NCBI GenBank assembly: GCA_031459615.1
Contig: JAVKIE010000016.1
Span: forward strand, 1-41,424
Length of the DNA: 41,424 nucleotides
Origin: Calidihabitans tengchongensis
GTDB lineage: Bacteria > Sysuimicrobiota > Sysuimicrobiia > Sysuimicrobiales > Kaftiobacteriaceae
Direction of reading: 5' to 3'
Under the pieces are notes generated by a model. That model was not told the DNA's origin. It saw only the letters and a program-made list of their open reading frames with translations, and ran no database searches. A program made the translations under genes and the position numbers. Positions 1 through 7,762 of the stretch are shown in pieces (the first letter of the stretch is position 1; each line of letters starts with the position of its first letter).

Positions 1-2
1 GC

Positions 3-1037
3 GTGGAGATCGGCGGCGGCGCGCCCATCGCGGTGCAGTCCATGACCGTCACCGACACCCGCGATGTGGAGGGGACCCTGGCCCAGATCTACCAGCTGGC
101 CGCCGAAGGCTGCGAGATCGTCCGCCTGGCCGTCCCTGACCGGGAAGCCGCCCAGGCCCTGGCGCAGATCCGGCCCCGCAGCCCCATCCCCATCGTGGCC
201 GACATCCACTTCGACTACCGGCTGGCCCTGGCCGCCCTGGAGGCGGGGGTGGACAAGCTGCGCATCAACCCCGGCAACATCGGCAGCCGGGAGCGCACGC
301 GCATCGTGGCCCGGGCCGCCAAGGAGCGCGGCGTGCCCATCCGGGTGGGCGCCAACGTCGGGTCCCTCAGCAAGGCCATCCTGCGCCGGTTCGGCCGCCC
401 CTGCGCCGAGGCGCTGGTGAGCAGCGCCCTGGAGGACATCCAGGTCCTGCAGGACCTGGACTTTCACGACATCGTGGTGTCGGTGAAGGCCTCGGACGTG
501 CCCATGGCCATCGAGGCCTACACCATGATCAGCGAGCAGGTGGACTACCCCCTGCACGTGGGCATCACCGAGGCGGGCACCGCGTGGGCGGGGGGGATCA
601 AGTCCGCCGTGGGCATCGGCGCCATCCTCTCCCGGGGCATCGGGGACACCATCCGGGTCTCCCTGGCGGCCGATCCGGTGGAGGAGGTGCGGGTGGCATA
701 CGAAATCCTCAAGAGCCTGGGCCTGCGCACCCGGGGCGTGCAGCTGGTGGCCTGCCCGTCCTGCGGGCGCGCCGAGGTGGACATCATCGCCATCGCCCAG
801 GAGGTCGAGCGGCGGCTGGCCCGGCTGAACGCCCCCGTCAAGGTGGCGGTGATGGGGTGCGCCGTCAACGGGCCCGGCGAAGCGCGGATGGCCGACCTGG
901 GGATCGCCTGCGGGCGGGGCATGGGGCTGCTGTTCCGGGGCGGGAAGATCATCGCCAGCCTGCCCGAAGACCGCCTGGTGGACGCCCTGATGGAGCAGGT
1001 GGAGGCGCTGGCCCGGGAGAAGGCGGCGGGAGCATGA
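3..1037 (+). CDS. ispG: 4-hydroxy-3-methylbut-2-enyl diphosphate synthase (IspG/GcpE), 5' end cut by window
   Basis: Reductive conversion of methylerythritol cyclodiphosphate to HMBPP in the non-mevalonate (MEP) isoprenoid pathway; a cytosolic [4Fe-4S] enzyme. The visible 344 codons begin with GGGAPIAVQSMTVTDT, which normally follows some 10-20 further residues, so the true start lies left of the window and the GTG at base 3 is not the start. The N-terminal TIM barrel is followed by the cluster-binding domain: CPSC (fragment residues 251-254), a third cysteine at 286 in MGCAVNGPGEA, and the conserved Glu at 293. All three cluster cysteines and the Glu ligand are present, so the enzyme should be active. 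Its TGA overlaps the ATG of the next gene (ATGA), implying translational coupling. Identification is firm from motifs and length. Confidence 0.96.
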   Translation: MEIGGGAPIAVQSMTVTDTRDVEGTLAQIYQLAAEGCEIVRLAVPDREAAQALAQIRPRSPIPIVADIHFDYRLALAALEAGVDKLRINPGNIGSRERTRIVARAAKERGVPIRVGANVGSLSKAILRRFGRPCAEALVSSALEDIQVLQDLDFHDIVVSVKASDVPMAIEAYTMISEQVDYPLHVGITEAGTAWAGGIKSAVGIGAILSRGIGDTIRVSLAADPVEEVRVAYEILKSLGLRTRGVQLVACPSCGRAEVDIIAIAQEVERRLARLNAPVKVAVMGCAVNGPGEARMADLGIACGRGMGLLFRGGKIIASLPEDRLVDALMEQVEALAREKAAGA

Positions 1038-1702
1038 CGGTGCTGGAGCACATCGGCGTGGCCGCCCTGCGGCTGGGCCTGGCCCTGGTGCTGGGCGGAC
1101 TGATCGGCTGGCAGCGGGAGAGCGCCGAGAAACCTGCGGGCTTCCGCACCCACATCCTGGTGTGCGTGGGGGCCGCCCTGTTCACCCTGATCTCGGCGGT
1201 GGGCTTCTTTGGGACCGGAGCCGACCCCGCCCGGGTGGCGAGCAACATCGTGGTGGGCATCGGCTTCCTGGGCGCCGGCACCATCTGGCGCACGGGGGCC
1301 AGCGTCCAGGGCCTGACGACCGCGGCCAGCCTGTGGACGGTGGCCGCCATCGGGACGGCGGTGGGCGTGGGGTACTACATCGGCGCCATCCTCACCACGG
1401 CCATCGTGGCGGCGGTCCTGACCCTGTTCAAGGGCTTTGAGGCCCGCATTCCGCGCCGGGGCGTGGGCCACCTCTCGCTGGTCATCGCGGACCGGCCGGG
1501 CCAGATCGGCCGCGTCGGCACCCTGCTGGGCAGCCTGGGCGTGAACATCGAGCACGTGGACATGTCCGGGCGGCAGGACGAGAAGGTGGTCCTTACCCTC
1601 GGCGTGCGCCTGCCGCCCCGGCTGAGCCGCGACGAGGTGCTGGTGGCGCTGGGGGACGTGGACGGGGTCGAGGCGGTACGCTGGGAAGACACCGCCGCAT
1701 GA
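1034..1702 (+). CDS. MgtC/SapB family membrane protein with C-terminal ACT-like domain
   Basis: A 222-residue inner-membrane protein. Residues about 8-125 contain several hydrophobic helices with the MgtC/SapB signature GGLIGWQRE near the N-terminus and GIGFLGAGTIWR in the middle, where family members carry conserved charged and glycine residues. Residues about 145-222 form an ACT-like fold (start HLSLVIADRPGQIGR), common in the longer members of the family and usually a small-ligand or regulatory domain. MgtC proteins are linked to magnesium limitation and control of F-type ATPase in pathogens; in environmental bacteria the role is unclear, so I do not assign a transport function. ATG overlaps the ispG stop, and its own TGA overlaps the next ATG, so it sits inside a coupled operon. 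Confidence 0.9.
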   Translation: MTVLEHIGVAALRLGLALVLGGLIGWQRESAEKPAGFRTHILVCVGAALFTLISAVGFFGTGADPARVASNIVVGIGFLGAGTIWRTGASVQGLTTAASLWTVAAIGTAVGVGYYIGAILTTAIVAAVLTLFKGFEARIPRRGVGHLSLVIADRPGQIGRVGTLLGSLGVNIEHVDMSGRQDEKVVLTLGVRLPPRLSRDEVLVALGDVDGVEAVRWEDTAA

Positions 1703-2358
1703 TCCCCCTCCGCGACGACAACCCCTCCCGCTCCCCGCCGGTGGCCACCGTGGCCCTCATCGGGGCCTGCGTGGCCGTGTTCCTGCGCATGGGGTCCCTG
1801 GACGGCCCCGCCCTGCTGGCGTTCATCACCGCCTACGGGGCGGTGCCGGCGCGGCTGCTGGCGGATCCCCTGGGGGCGGCCCCCACCCTGGTGACCCACA
1901 TGTTCCTGCACGGCGGGTGGGTCCATCTGCTGGGGAACATGCTGTACCTGTGGATCTTCGGCGACAACGTGGAGGACCTGATGGGCCACATGGGGTTTGT
2001 GGCCTTCTACCTGCTGTCGGGGGTGGCCGCCGTCCTGACCCACACGCTGCTGGCGCCCCTGTCGGACCGGCCCCTGGTGGGCGCCAGCGGCGCCGTGGCC
2101 GGCGTTCTGGGAGCTTACCTGGTCCTGTTCCCCCGGGCCCGGATCCTCTCGCTGGTACCCATGGGTCTGTTCACCCGGGTGGTGGCCGTGCCCGCGGTGG
2201 TGTTCCTGCCCCTGTGGTTCGTCCTGCAACTGGTGTCCGGGCTGGCCAGCCTGGACGGCCAGGCCGAGATGGTGGCCTGGTGGGCCCACGTGGGCGGCTT
2301 CGTGGCCGGCGTGCTGCTGGTCCCCGTGTTCGTGCGCCGCCGGCGCCCACGGTGGTGA
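1699..2358 (+). CDS. rhomboid family intramembrane serine protease
   Basis: A 219-residue polytopic membrane protein that should cleave transmembrane substrates within the bilayer. The rhomboid core is complete: HMFLHGGWVHLLGNM with the His/Asn region of TM2, the catalytic serine in GASGAVAG (Ser130), and the catalytic histidine in HVGGFVAG (His197). Six or more hydrophobic segments fill the length. The start is the ATG overlapping the mgtC stop (ATGA). The C-terminus is a short basic tail. Substrates cannot be told from sequence, and neighbours (ispG, mgtC) give no functional hint beyond shared transcription. Both catalytic residues are intact, so an inactive pseudoprotease is unlikely. Confidence 0.93.
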   Translation: MIPLRDDNPSRSPPVATVALIGACVAVFLRMGSLDGPALLAFITAYGAVPARLLADPLGAAPTLVTHMFLHGGWVHLLGNMLYLWIFGDNVEDLMGHMGFVAFYLLSGVAAVLTHTLLAPLSDRPLVGASGAVAGVLGAYLVLFPRARILSLVPMGLFTRVVAVPAVVFLPLWFVLQLVSGLASLDGQAEMVAWWAHVGGFVAGVLLVPVFVRRRRPRW

Positions 2359-2425
2359 CCGGCGGGTAGGAGCGGAGCCGGCGGGCGCGAATCCATTCCC
2401 CGGACGCGGCGGCGAGGAGGTCCCG

Positions 2426-3631
2426 GTGCGGCAGATCACGGTGGAGGTCCTGTCCGGCAAGCCGGTGTCCGAGCACCAGGTGGAGATCGTGGAGCGCAAG
2501 GGGGTGGGCCACCCCGACTCCATCTGCGATGCCATCATGGAGCGGGTCAGCATCGAGCTGAGCCGCGAGTACCTGCGGCGCTGCGGGGCCATTCTGCACC
2601 ACAACATCGACAAGGCCTTCCTGGTGGCGGGGACCGCCGAGGTCCGGCTGGGCGGGGGCCGGATCCTGGAGCCCATGCGCCTGATCTTCGGCGACCGCGC
2701 CACCTTCGAGATCGACGGCCAGCGGGTGCCCATTGAGGAGATCGCCATCTCCACGGCCAAGCGGTGGATCCGGGAGCACCTGCGGTTCGTGGATCCCGAC
2801 GAGCACGTCCGGTACGACGTCCAGATCAAGCCCGGATCGCCCGAGCTGGTGGACATCTTCCGCCGGAACGCCCCCGGGGCCAACGACACGTCGGCGGCGG
2901 TGGGCTACGCGCCCCTCACCGAGACCGAGCGGCTGGTCCTGCTCACCGAACGGTACATGAACTCGCCGGCGTTCAAGGAGCAGTTTCCCGAGGCCGGCGA
3001 GGACATCAAGGTCATGGGGTTCCGGCGGGGCGACGAGCTGTCGCTGACGGCCGCGGTGGCCTTCGTGGACCGGTTCATCGACTCGGAGGAGACCTACTTC
3101 CGCCGCAAGGCGCAGATCCACGAGGCGGTGGAGGAGTACGTGCGGTCTGAAGCCCGCACCCTCACGAAGATCACCCTGGACCTGAATACCCTGGACATGC
3201 CCGGGCGCGGCCTGGGCGGCATGTACCTGTCCGTGACCGGCACGTCCGCCGAGGGCGGGGACAGCGGCCAGATCGGCCGGGGCAACAAGGTGAACGGGGT
3301 CATCGCCCTCAACCGCCCCATGGGCACCGAGGCGGCGGCGGGCAAGAACCCCGTCTCCCACGTGGGCAAGATCTACACCATCCTCACCCACCAGGTGGCC
3401 GACCGGATCTACCGGGAGGTGCCCGGCATCCGGGAGGTCTACGTGTGGATGCTCAGCCAGATCGGCGCCCCCATCGACCAGCCCAAGGTGGCGGCGGCGC
3501 AGATCATCCTGGAAAAGCGCGCCCGCCGCGCCGTGGCCGTCCGCCGGGTGCAGGAGATCCTGGAGCGGGAGCTGGCCAACATCCGCCAGCTCACCCGCGA
3601 GCTGGCCGAGGGCAAGTACCCGGTGGTCTAG
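2426..3631 (+). CDS. methionine adenosyltransferase, archaeal type (PF01941 family)
   Basis: Makes S-adenosylmethionine from methionine and ATP. The 401-residue sequence matches the archaeal MAT family and not the usual bacterial MetK: VERKGVGHPDSICDAI near residue 20, HHNIDKAFLVAG, PGSPELVDIF, ANDTSAAVGYAPL, EDIKVMGFR, VTGTSAEGGDSGQIGRGN, EAAAGKNPVSHVGKIY and LSQIGAPID. These blocks run collinear with archaeal enzymes over the whole length. Start is GTG 2426, preceded by GAGGAGG at 2414-2420. No SAM riboswitch is visible in the 67-base gap upstream. A second SAM-related gene (MTA phosphorylase) lies at 19.3 kb. No bacterial-type metK is seen in the window, so this could be the sole SAM synthetase, though that needs the full genome. 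Confidence 0.95.
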   Translation: MRQITVEVLSGKPVSEHQVEIVERKGVGHPDSICDAIMERVSIELSREYLRRCGAILHHNIDKAFLVAGTAEVRLGGGRILEPMRLIFGDRATFEIDGQRVPIEEIAISTAKRWIREHLRFVDPDEHVRYDVQIKPGSPELVDIFRRNAPGANDTSAAVGYAPLTETERLVLLTERYMNSPAFKEQFPEAGEDIKVMGFRRGDELSLTAAVAFVDRFIDSEETYFRRKAQIHEAVEEYVRSEARTLTKITLDLNTLDMPGRGLGGMYLSVTGTSAEGGDSGQIGRGNKVNGVIALNRPMGTEAAAGKNPVSHVGKIYTILTHQVADRIYREVPGIREVYVWMLSQIGAPIDQPKVAAAQIILEKRARRAVAVRRVQEILERELANIRQLTRELAEGKYPVV

Positions 3632-3640
3632 CCTCCCGCT

Positions 3641-4690
3641 GTGCCGTCTGTGAGGAGTCCAGCGCGCGGGCGCGCCGTCGCCCTGACCCTGGCCGCCGCG
3701 CTGGCCGTCGGCTGTGAGGTCAGCCGTCCGCCCGCGCCCGAGAGTACCCGCCAGCTGCGGGTGGTCGATGTCCGCCGGGTGGCAGATCGGCCCGCCCGCT
3801 CGCCCGCGGTGTGGTCTCCCGACGGTGCCGCCCTGGCGTACGCCGCCGGCGGGCAGATCTGGGTCCACCCCCTGGACGGACCCCCGCGGCCCGTGCTGAC
3901 GGTCCGGACGGGGCGGTCGCTGTCGTGGTCAGGCCCCCTGGGCCTGCTGGCGGTGGTGGACGAGGGCGCGGTGTGGACGCTGCGCCCCGACGGCACGGCC
4001 CGGCGACGCCTGGCGCTGCCCGGGCGGGCGGTGCGTGCCGCCTGGGCTCCGGGCAGCGACCGGATGGCGGTCGTCCTGCAACGCCAGGACGGCGGGCGGG
4101 TTGCGGACGAACTGTGGCTGACCAACCGCGACGGGGGATTTCGCCGCCAGGTGTTCCTGCCTGCCGACGGCCGCCGGATCGCGGACGTCCAGTGGTTTCC
4201 CGACAGCCTGTACCTGCTGGTCGCCTTCAGCCCGGACGGGCGCACCATCACCGAGGCCTGGCGCGTGCGGATCGCCTATCCGGACCGCCGGCGGATCCCC
4301 CTGGAGGGCCCGGCCGGCGCGCTGGTCCTGTCTCCGTCGGGGCGCCATCTGGCCGTGGTGTTGCCGGACGCCCCGGGGGCGCGCCTGGTGGTCAGGCGCC
4401 TGGACGGCACCGGGCGCCTGACGCTGGCCGCCGGGCGCCTGAGCGGCGTGGGGTGGTCCCCCCAGTCGGACAAGGTGGCATACGCCGACGTCAGCCCCGA
4501 CGGCCGGGCGGAGGTGCTGGTGGCCGACGCCGACGGGTCAGGCCGCCTGGTGGTGGCGGCGTTCGCGCTGGAGATCCCCGGCCCCGCCCTGTCGGTGGTG
4601 TGGTCTCCGTCGGGTCGGGCGCTCGCGTTCGGCACCAACACCGGCGACACGGTCGGCCCCATCTGGGTGGCGCGGCTGGCGCGGAGGTAG
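3641..4690 (+). CDS. putative lipoprotein with TolB/WD40-like beta-propeller repeats
   Basis: A 349-residue predicted lipoprotein. The N-terminus is basic, then hydrophobic (LTLAAALAVGC), ending in a lipobox with the lipidated cysteine at residue 25, so it should be anchored on the outer face of the cytoplasmic membrane. The rest is a series of propeller blades, each with a WSPDG/SPSG-type turn: WSPDGAALAY, WAPGSDRMAVV, FSPDGRTI, SPSGRHLAVV, WSPQSDKVAY and WSPSGRALAF. This resembles TolB and PD40-type propellers that act as protein-interaction platforms or degenerate peptidase-like domains. Start is GTG 3641, ten bases after the SAM synthetase stop. No catalytic domain is fused to it. Function is unknown; the fold assignment is secure, a role is not. 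Confidence 0.8.
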   Translation: MPSVRSPARGRAVALTLAAALAVGCEVSRPPAPESTRQLRVVDVRRVADRPARSPAVWSPDGAALAYAAGGQIWVHPLDGPPRPVLTVRTGRSLSWSGPLGLLAVVDEGAVWTLRPDGTARRRLALPGRAVRAAWAPGSDRMAVVLQRQDGGRVADELWLTNRDGGFRRQVFLPADGRRIADVQWFPDSLYLLVAFSPDGRTITEAWRVRIAYPDRRRIPLEGPAGALVLSPSGRHLAVVLPDAPGARLVVRRLDGTGRLTLAAGRLSGVGWSPQSDKVAYADVSPDGRAEVLVADADGSGRLVVAAFALEIPGPALSVVWSPSGRALAFGTNTGDTVGPIWVARLARR

Positions 4691-4696
4691 GGGAGA

Positions 4697-4781
4697 CGAA
4701 CGTTGAAACGCCCTACTTCAACTCTCCAACGCTCGGACGCTTCAACGCTCCCACGGTTGGACGCTTCAACGGCTCAACGCA
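4697..4781 (+). repeat. degenerate CAACG-type intergenic repeat, copy 1
   Basis: Intergenic DNA made of short imperfect units around CGCTTCAACG and its variants. A 13-base unit, GGACGCTTCAACG, occurs at 4735-4747 and again at 4759-4771, a spacing of 24. The opposite-strand form (AACGTTGAAACG) appears at 4699-4710. The same vocabulary recurs at 15792-15904 and, more weakly, at 32176-32233. Confidence 0.75.
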
Positions 4782-4792
4782 GGTTCAGGGCC

Positions 4793-4821
4793 TTGACAGC
4801 CGCGGGGCGGGCTTTGATACT
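4793..4821 (+). promoter_or_regulatory. sigma-70 type promoter for the FmdB-like gene
   Basis: TTGACA at 4793-4798 and GATACT at 4816-4821 are separated by 17 bases, close to consensus for a housekeeping sigma factor. The start codon is at 4860, giving a leader of about 30 bases with an AGGAAGG-like ribosome binding site. Confidence 0.75.
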
Positions 4822-4859
4822 AGGGTACCGAGTGGTTCCGTCCAGGAAGGGATTCGGCG

Positions 4860-5105
4860 ATGCCTCTGTACGAGTACCGGTGCGCGCACTGTAACCACCA
4901 CTTCGAGGTGTATCACGCCGTGGGCGAGACTCCCGGCCCGTGTCCCCTCTGCGGCGGACCGGCGCGCCGCGTGTTCAGCTCCGTCGGGCTGATTTTCAAG
5001 GGGTCGGGCTTCCACGCCACTGACTACCGCAAGCCGTCGGCGTCTTCCAACGGCGAGGGCACGCCATCTCCCCGCACCGAGTCGTCCTCGAAGACCTCCT
5101 CCTGA
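4860..5105 (+). CDS. FmdB family zinc-ribbon protein
   Basis: An 81-residue protein starting MPLYEYRCAHC, the hallmark of the FmdB/YgiT-like putative regulatory family. Four cysteines form a zinc ribbon: C8, C11, C28 and C31, in CxxC pairs. The aromatic start (PLYEY), FEV strand and later RRVFSSVGLIFKGSGFHATDYRK block are all standard for the family. The tail (residues about 60-81) is rich in Ser, Thr, Glu and Pro and looks disordered. FmdB proteins are named after a gene near formamidase and amidase clusters; their molecular role is not settled. Here the gene has its own promoter just upstream and stands between a lipoprotein and the MoxR/vWA cluster. Confidence 0.92.
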   Translation: MPLYEYRCAHCNHHFEVYHAVGETPGPCPLCGGPARRVFSSVGLIFKGSGFHATDYRKPSASSNGEGTPSPRTESSSKTSS

Positions 5106-5199
5106 CCCTCCGGTTCCGGTCTGCCTGAGCGCGCCGGCGTCACCGCCGGGGGGCAGGGCGCAGGGGGCCCGGCGCCAAAAGACCACAGCCGGGTGTGTC

Positions 5200-6948
5200 G
5201 TGCGCCGCCTTCTGCGCGCCTGCCGCGTTGTCGTCCCGCTGGTCGCCCTGGCTGCCGCTTCGGCCGCCGGCCAGGAGGCGGTGGAGGTTCGGGCGTCGGC
5301 CGGCTGGTCGGGCTGGGTGACCGTGTCCGGATGGATCCCGCTGCGGGTGGAGGTACGGACGGCGGTCCCCATCGACGGCTCCCTGGTGGTGGAGGTTCCC
5401 TCCCCCTCCGGAGGTCCGCCGATGGTCTTCCGGCGGCCGGTGCGTCTGCCGTCCGGCGGGCCCCATGTCCTGAGTGTGGATATCGTCCTGCCCACGGCGC
5501 GCCGGCCACCCGTGGTCCGGCTGGAGGCAGGGGCGATCCAGGCGCGCACCGAGGTGGACCTGCGGTCCTCGCGGGTGGTGGATGCGGTGGTGCTGGCCGT
5601 GTCCCGGGAGGCCGCCGGGCTGGAGCATCTGGGGGGCGCAGGGCGGCTGGGCCCGGTCTACTTCAGGACGGATGACCTGCCGGACCGCTGGCAGCAGTAC
5701 GCGTCGGCCGCGGCCGTGGTCCTGCGGGACGTGGATCCGGAGGCGCTCACCGCCTCGCAGCGGGAGGCGCTCGTCCAGTGGGTCGTGCAGGGCGGCCGCC
5801 TGGTCCTCACCGGGGCCGAGCGCCTGCTCTCCCTGCGGGCCCCGTGGCTGGAGGAGATGCTGCCCGGACAACCTGTGGGGGTGACCACCACGAGCCCCGA
5901 GGATCTGCCCGGTCTGCCGCCGGGGATCCCGGCAGCGCTGCTGAGGCCCCGCCCCGGCGCTGAGGTCTTCCCGTCGCCCGCCCGCGCCCTGATGGCCCGG
6001 TGGCGGTACGGGGCCGGGATCGTGACCATCTGGGGGTGGGACGCCTTTGACCCACGGCTGCGCACGTGGCCCGGCCAGGCTGGTCTGTGGCGCGAGGTGC
6101 TGGAGGCCCCGGCCGCGGCGCCGGTGATCGGTGATCTGTCCGGGGCGCTGCCGGCCACGCGCCCGCTGCCCGGGAGCCTGCCGGCAGCTCTGGCGGCGCT
6201 GTCGGCGGCGTACATCCTGCTGGCCCGGGCCGTGCTGCGGCGGGCCGGCCCGGGCCGCTACGGCTGGGTGGCCGTGCTGGCCCTGTCGGTGGCCGGCGCG
6301 TCCGCCATGCGCGCCTTCTCCCTGTCCGTGCGGGACGCCGCCACGGCGGTGGTGCAGGTCTCGGTGGCCGAGCGGCTGCCGGGCACGCCGTGGGCGCGCG
6401 TGCAGGGAGTCGTGGCCGTCTACGCGCCGTACGGAGCGCGGGTGCGCCTGCGCGCTCCCCCCGGCGGCGTCTTCGCGCCCGCAGTCCACCTGCCCGTCGC
6501 CTTTGAGGACCCGGCGACGGCGGTCGGGGAGGTGCCACCGCCCGGGCTGCAGGTCGGCCTGCGGCAGATGGTCGAGTTCCCCGTCCAGGGCACCCTCCGC
6601 GAGAGGCCCGAGGGCCTGGAGCTCTCCGTGCGCAACCTGTCCGGCGCGTCCATCGAGTCCCCGCGGATCGTGCGGGCCGGCCAGGTGGCGGCGCTGTCGC
6701 GCCTGACCGCCGACGGCACCGTGATCCTCGACCCCACCGGGTGGAGACCTGTGCAGCGGGCGCCTGCCCCGCCCGCGCGCGTGCCCGACCGCCTGCTGGA
6801 CGAGGTCCTGGCCGCGCTCGCCGCTGCGCCGCCTGCGGAAGGCTGGCTGGTGGGATGGGTGGCTGACGAACGGGTGGTGGTGCGGTCGGACACCTCCTCC
6901 GTGATGGTCCACCACCTGGTCGTGGTGCCTCTGGCGGTGCGGCCGTGA
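5200..6948 (+). CDS. secreted beta-rich membrane-anchored protein of the MoxR/vWA cluster
   Basis: A 582-residue protein with a cleavable-looking signal peptide (residues 1-25: basic start, hydrophobic VVVPLVALAAASAAG). The N-terminal 130 residues are beta-rich and Ig-like (SGWIPLRVEVR, GSLVVEVPSPSG). Residues about 130-290 resemble the glutamine-amidotransferase-like flavodoxin fold found in aerotolerance-type vWA proteins: QYASAAAVVLRDVDPEALTASQREAL, then WVVQGGRLVLTG. No catalytic cysteine is apparent there. Two transmembrane helices lie near residues 325-345 and 350-372, followed by a second beta-rich region of about 200 residues. GTG 5200 is chosen because it begins the signal peptide. 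The stop overlaps the next GTG. I do not recognise a named family; position before the permease and MoxR genes suggests an envelope role. Confidence 0.7.
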   Translation: MRRLLRACRVVVPLVALAAASAAGQEAVEVRASAGWSGWVTVSGWIPLRVEVRTAVPIDGSLVVEVPSPSGGPPMVFRRPVRLPSGGPHVLSVDIVLPTARRPPVVRLEAGAIQARTEVDLRSSRVVDAVVLAVSREAAGLEHLGGAGRLGPVYFRTDDLPDRWQQYASAAAVVLRDVDPEALTASQREALVQWVVQGGRLVLTGAERLLSLRAPWLEEMLPGQPVGVTTTSPEDLPGLPPGIPAALLRPRPGAEVFPSPARALMARWRYGAGIVTIWGWDAFDPRLRTWPGQAGLWREVLEAPAAAPVIGDLSGALPATRPLPGSLPAALAALSAAYILLARAVLRRAGPGRYGWVAVLALSVAGASAMRAFSLSVRDAATAVVQVSVAERLPGTPWARVQGVVAVYAPYGARVRLRAPPGGVFAPAVHLPVAFEDPATAVGEVPPPGLQVGLRQMVEFPVQGTLRERPEGLELSVRNLSGASIESPRIVRAGQVAALSRLTADGTVILDPTGWRPVQRAPAPPARVPDRLLDEVLAALAAAPPAEGWLVGWVADERVVVRSDTSSVMVHHLVVVPLAVRP

Positions 6949-7664
6949 ACCCCGTGCTGCGATCCGAGCTCCGGTACCGCCTGGGCGGCTCCCGGGCCGT
7001 CGCCGCGCACACGGTGGTCCTGGCAGTCCTGGCGGTCCTGGCGTTGCTGGCGCTTCCCCCCGACGTGGGGCGGGAGGAGGTGCGGCGGGAAGGGCTCGTG
7101 ATCGCCGTGCTGGTGGTGGCTGCGGCGTCGGTGACCTATGTCGCCTCGGCCAGCGGGTGCGGCGAGATCGTGATGAATGGCGAGAAGCCGGCGTGGGACC
7201 TGGCGGCGTCGTCTCTGCGGGCCCGCGATATCGCCGCGGGGAAGGTCCTCTCCGCAGGCGCCCTCGCGGCTCTGCAGACCGCGCTGGCCGCCCCCTTTCT
7301 GGTGGTTACCGCCGGCCTGCGAGGCGACTCCCCTGTCCTGGTCGGACAGGCGGCCGTGGTGATCGTGCCGGTGGCGACCGCCGCGGGCGCGGCCGGGTCC
7401 CTGTATGCGGCGCTGCTGGAGTCCGACGTGCTGCGCAGCCTGGCCCACTGGACCACTGTGGGGGTGCTGTTTCTGGTCCCGTCGGCCCTGCCCGCCCCCT
7501 GGAGCCTGGCGGGCCCGGTACCGGCGCTGTCGGCGCTGGTGCGGGAGGGATGGCGTCCGGTCCATGGGCTGGTGGCGGCGGGCTACCTGGCCGTGGCCGC
7601 CGGCTGCGGCATGCTGCTGCGCCTGCGGGTGCAGGCGATCCGCCGCCGCTGGGTGCGGGAGTGA
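6945..7664 (+). CDS. ABC-2-like membrane permease, no ATPase partner nearby
   Basis: A 239-residue membrane protein with about six hydrophobic helices. The first residues (NPVLRSELRYRLGGSRA) are typical of ABC-2 type permeases, which often open with a cytosolic amphipathic helix containing RxExRxR/LR. A conserved-looking loop, GEIVMNGEKPAWDLAASSLRARDIAAGKVLSA, matches the loop in ABC permeases of the NatB/CcmB kind (EK..W.LL..TP.S..ELV.GK). The GTG start overlaps the previous stop (GTGA). No ATP-binding-cassette gene is present anywhere in the window, so its ATPase must be encoded elsewhere or the protein works without one. It likely shares a transcript with its upstream neighbour. Confidence 0.65.
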   Translation: MNPVLRSELRYRLGGSRAVAAHTVVLAVLAVLALLALPPDVGREEVRREGLVIAVLVVAAASVTYVASASGCGEIVMNGEKPAWDLAASSLRARDIAAGKVLSAGALAALQTALAAPFLVVTAGLRGDSPVLVGQAAVVIVPVATAAGAAGSLYAALLESDVLRSLAHWTTVGVLFLVPSALPAPWSLAGPVPALSALVREGWRPVHGLVAAGYLAVAAGCGMLLRLRVQAIRRRWVRE

Positions 7665-7747
7665 GGTGCAGCGGCCGCCGGGCGGGTGGACCGCGCACCG
7701 GAGGGAGCGGAGGGGGCGACCCGACCGGCGAACTGAGCGGCTCGGGG

Positions 7748-7756
7748 TGCTATCAT
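7748..7756 (+). promoter_or_regulatory. extended -10 promoter element, possible leaderless transcript
   Basis: TGC then TATCAT (TGN-TATNNT form). The last base is 7756 and the next gene's ATG is at 7763, so initiation about 7 bases downstream of the -10 would fall on the start codon. No good -35 is visible at the expected distance. Confidence 0.5.
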
Positions 7757-7762
7757 CGTCCT

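Noticed and set aside
2359..2425. Possible SAM riboswitch before the SAM synthetase
   Set aside because: The gap is only 67 bases and shows no recognisable conserved core.
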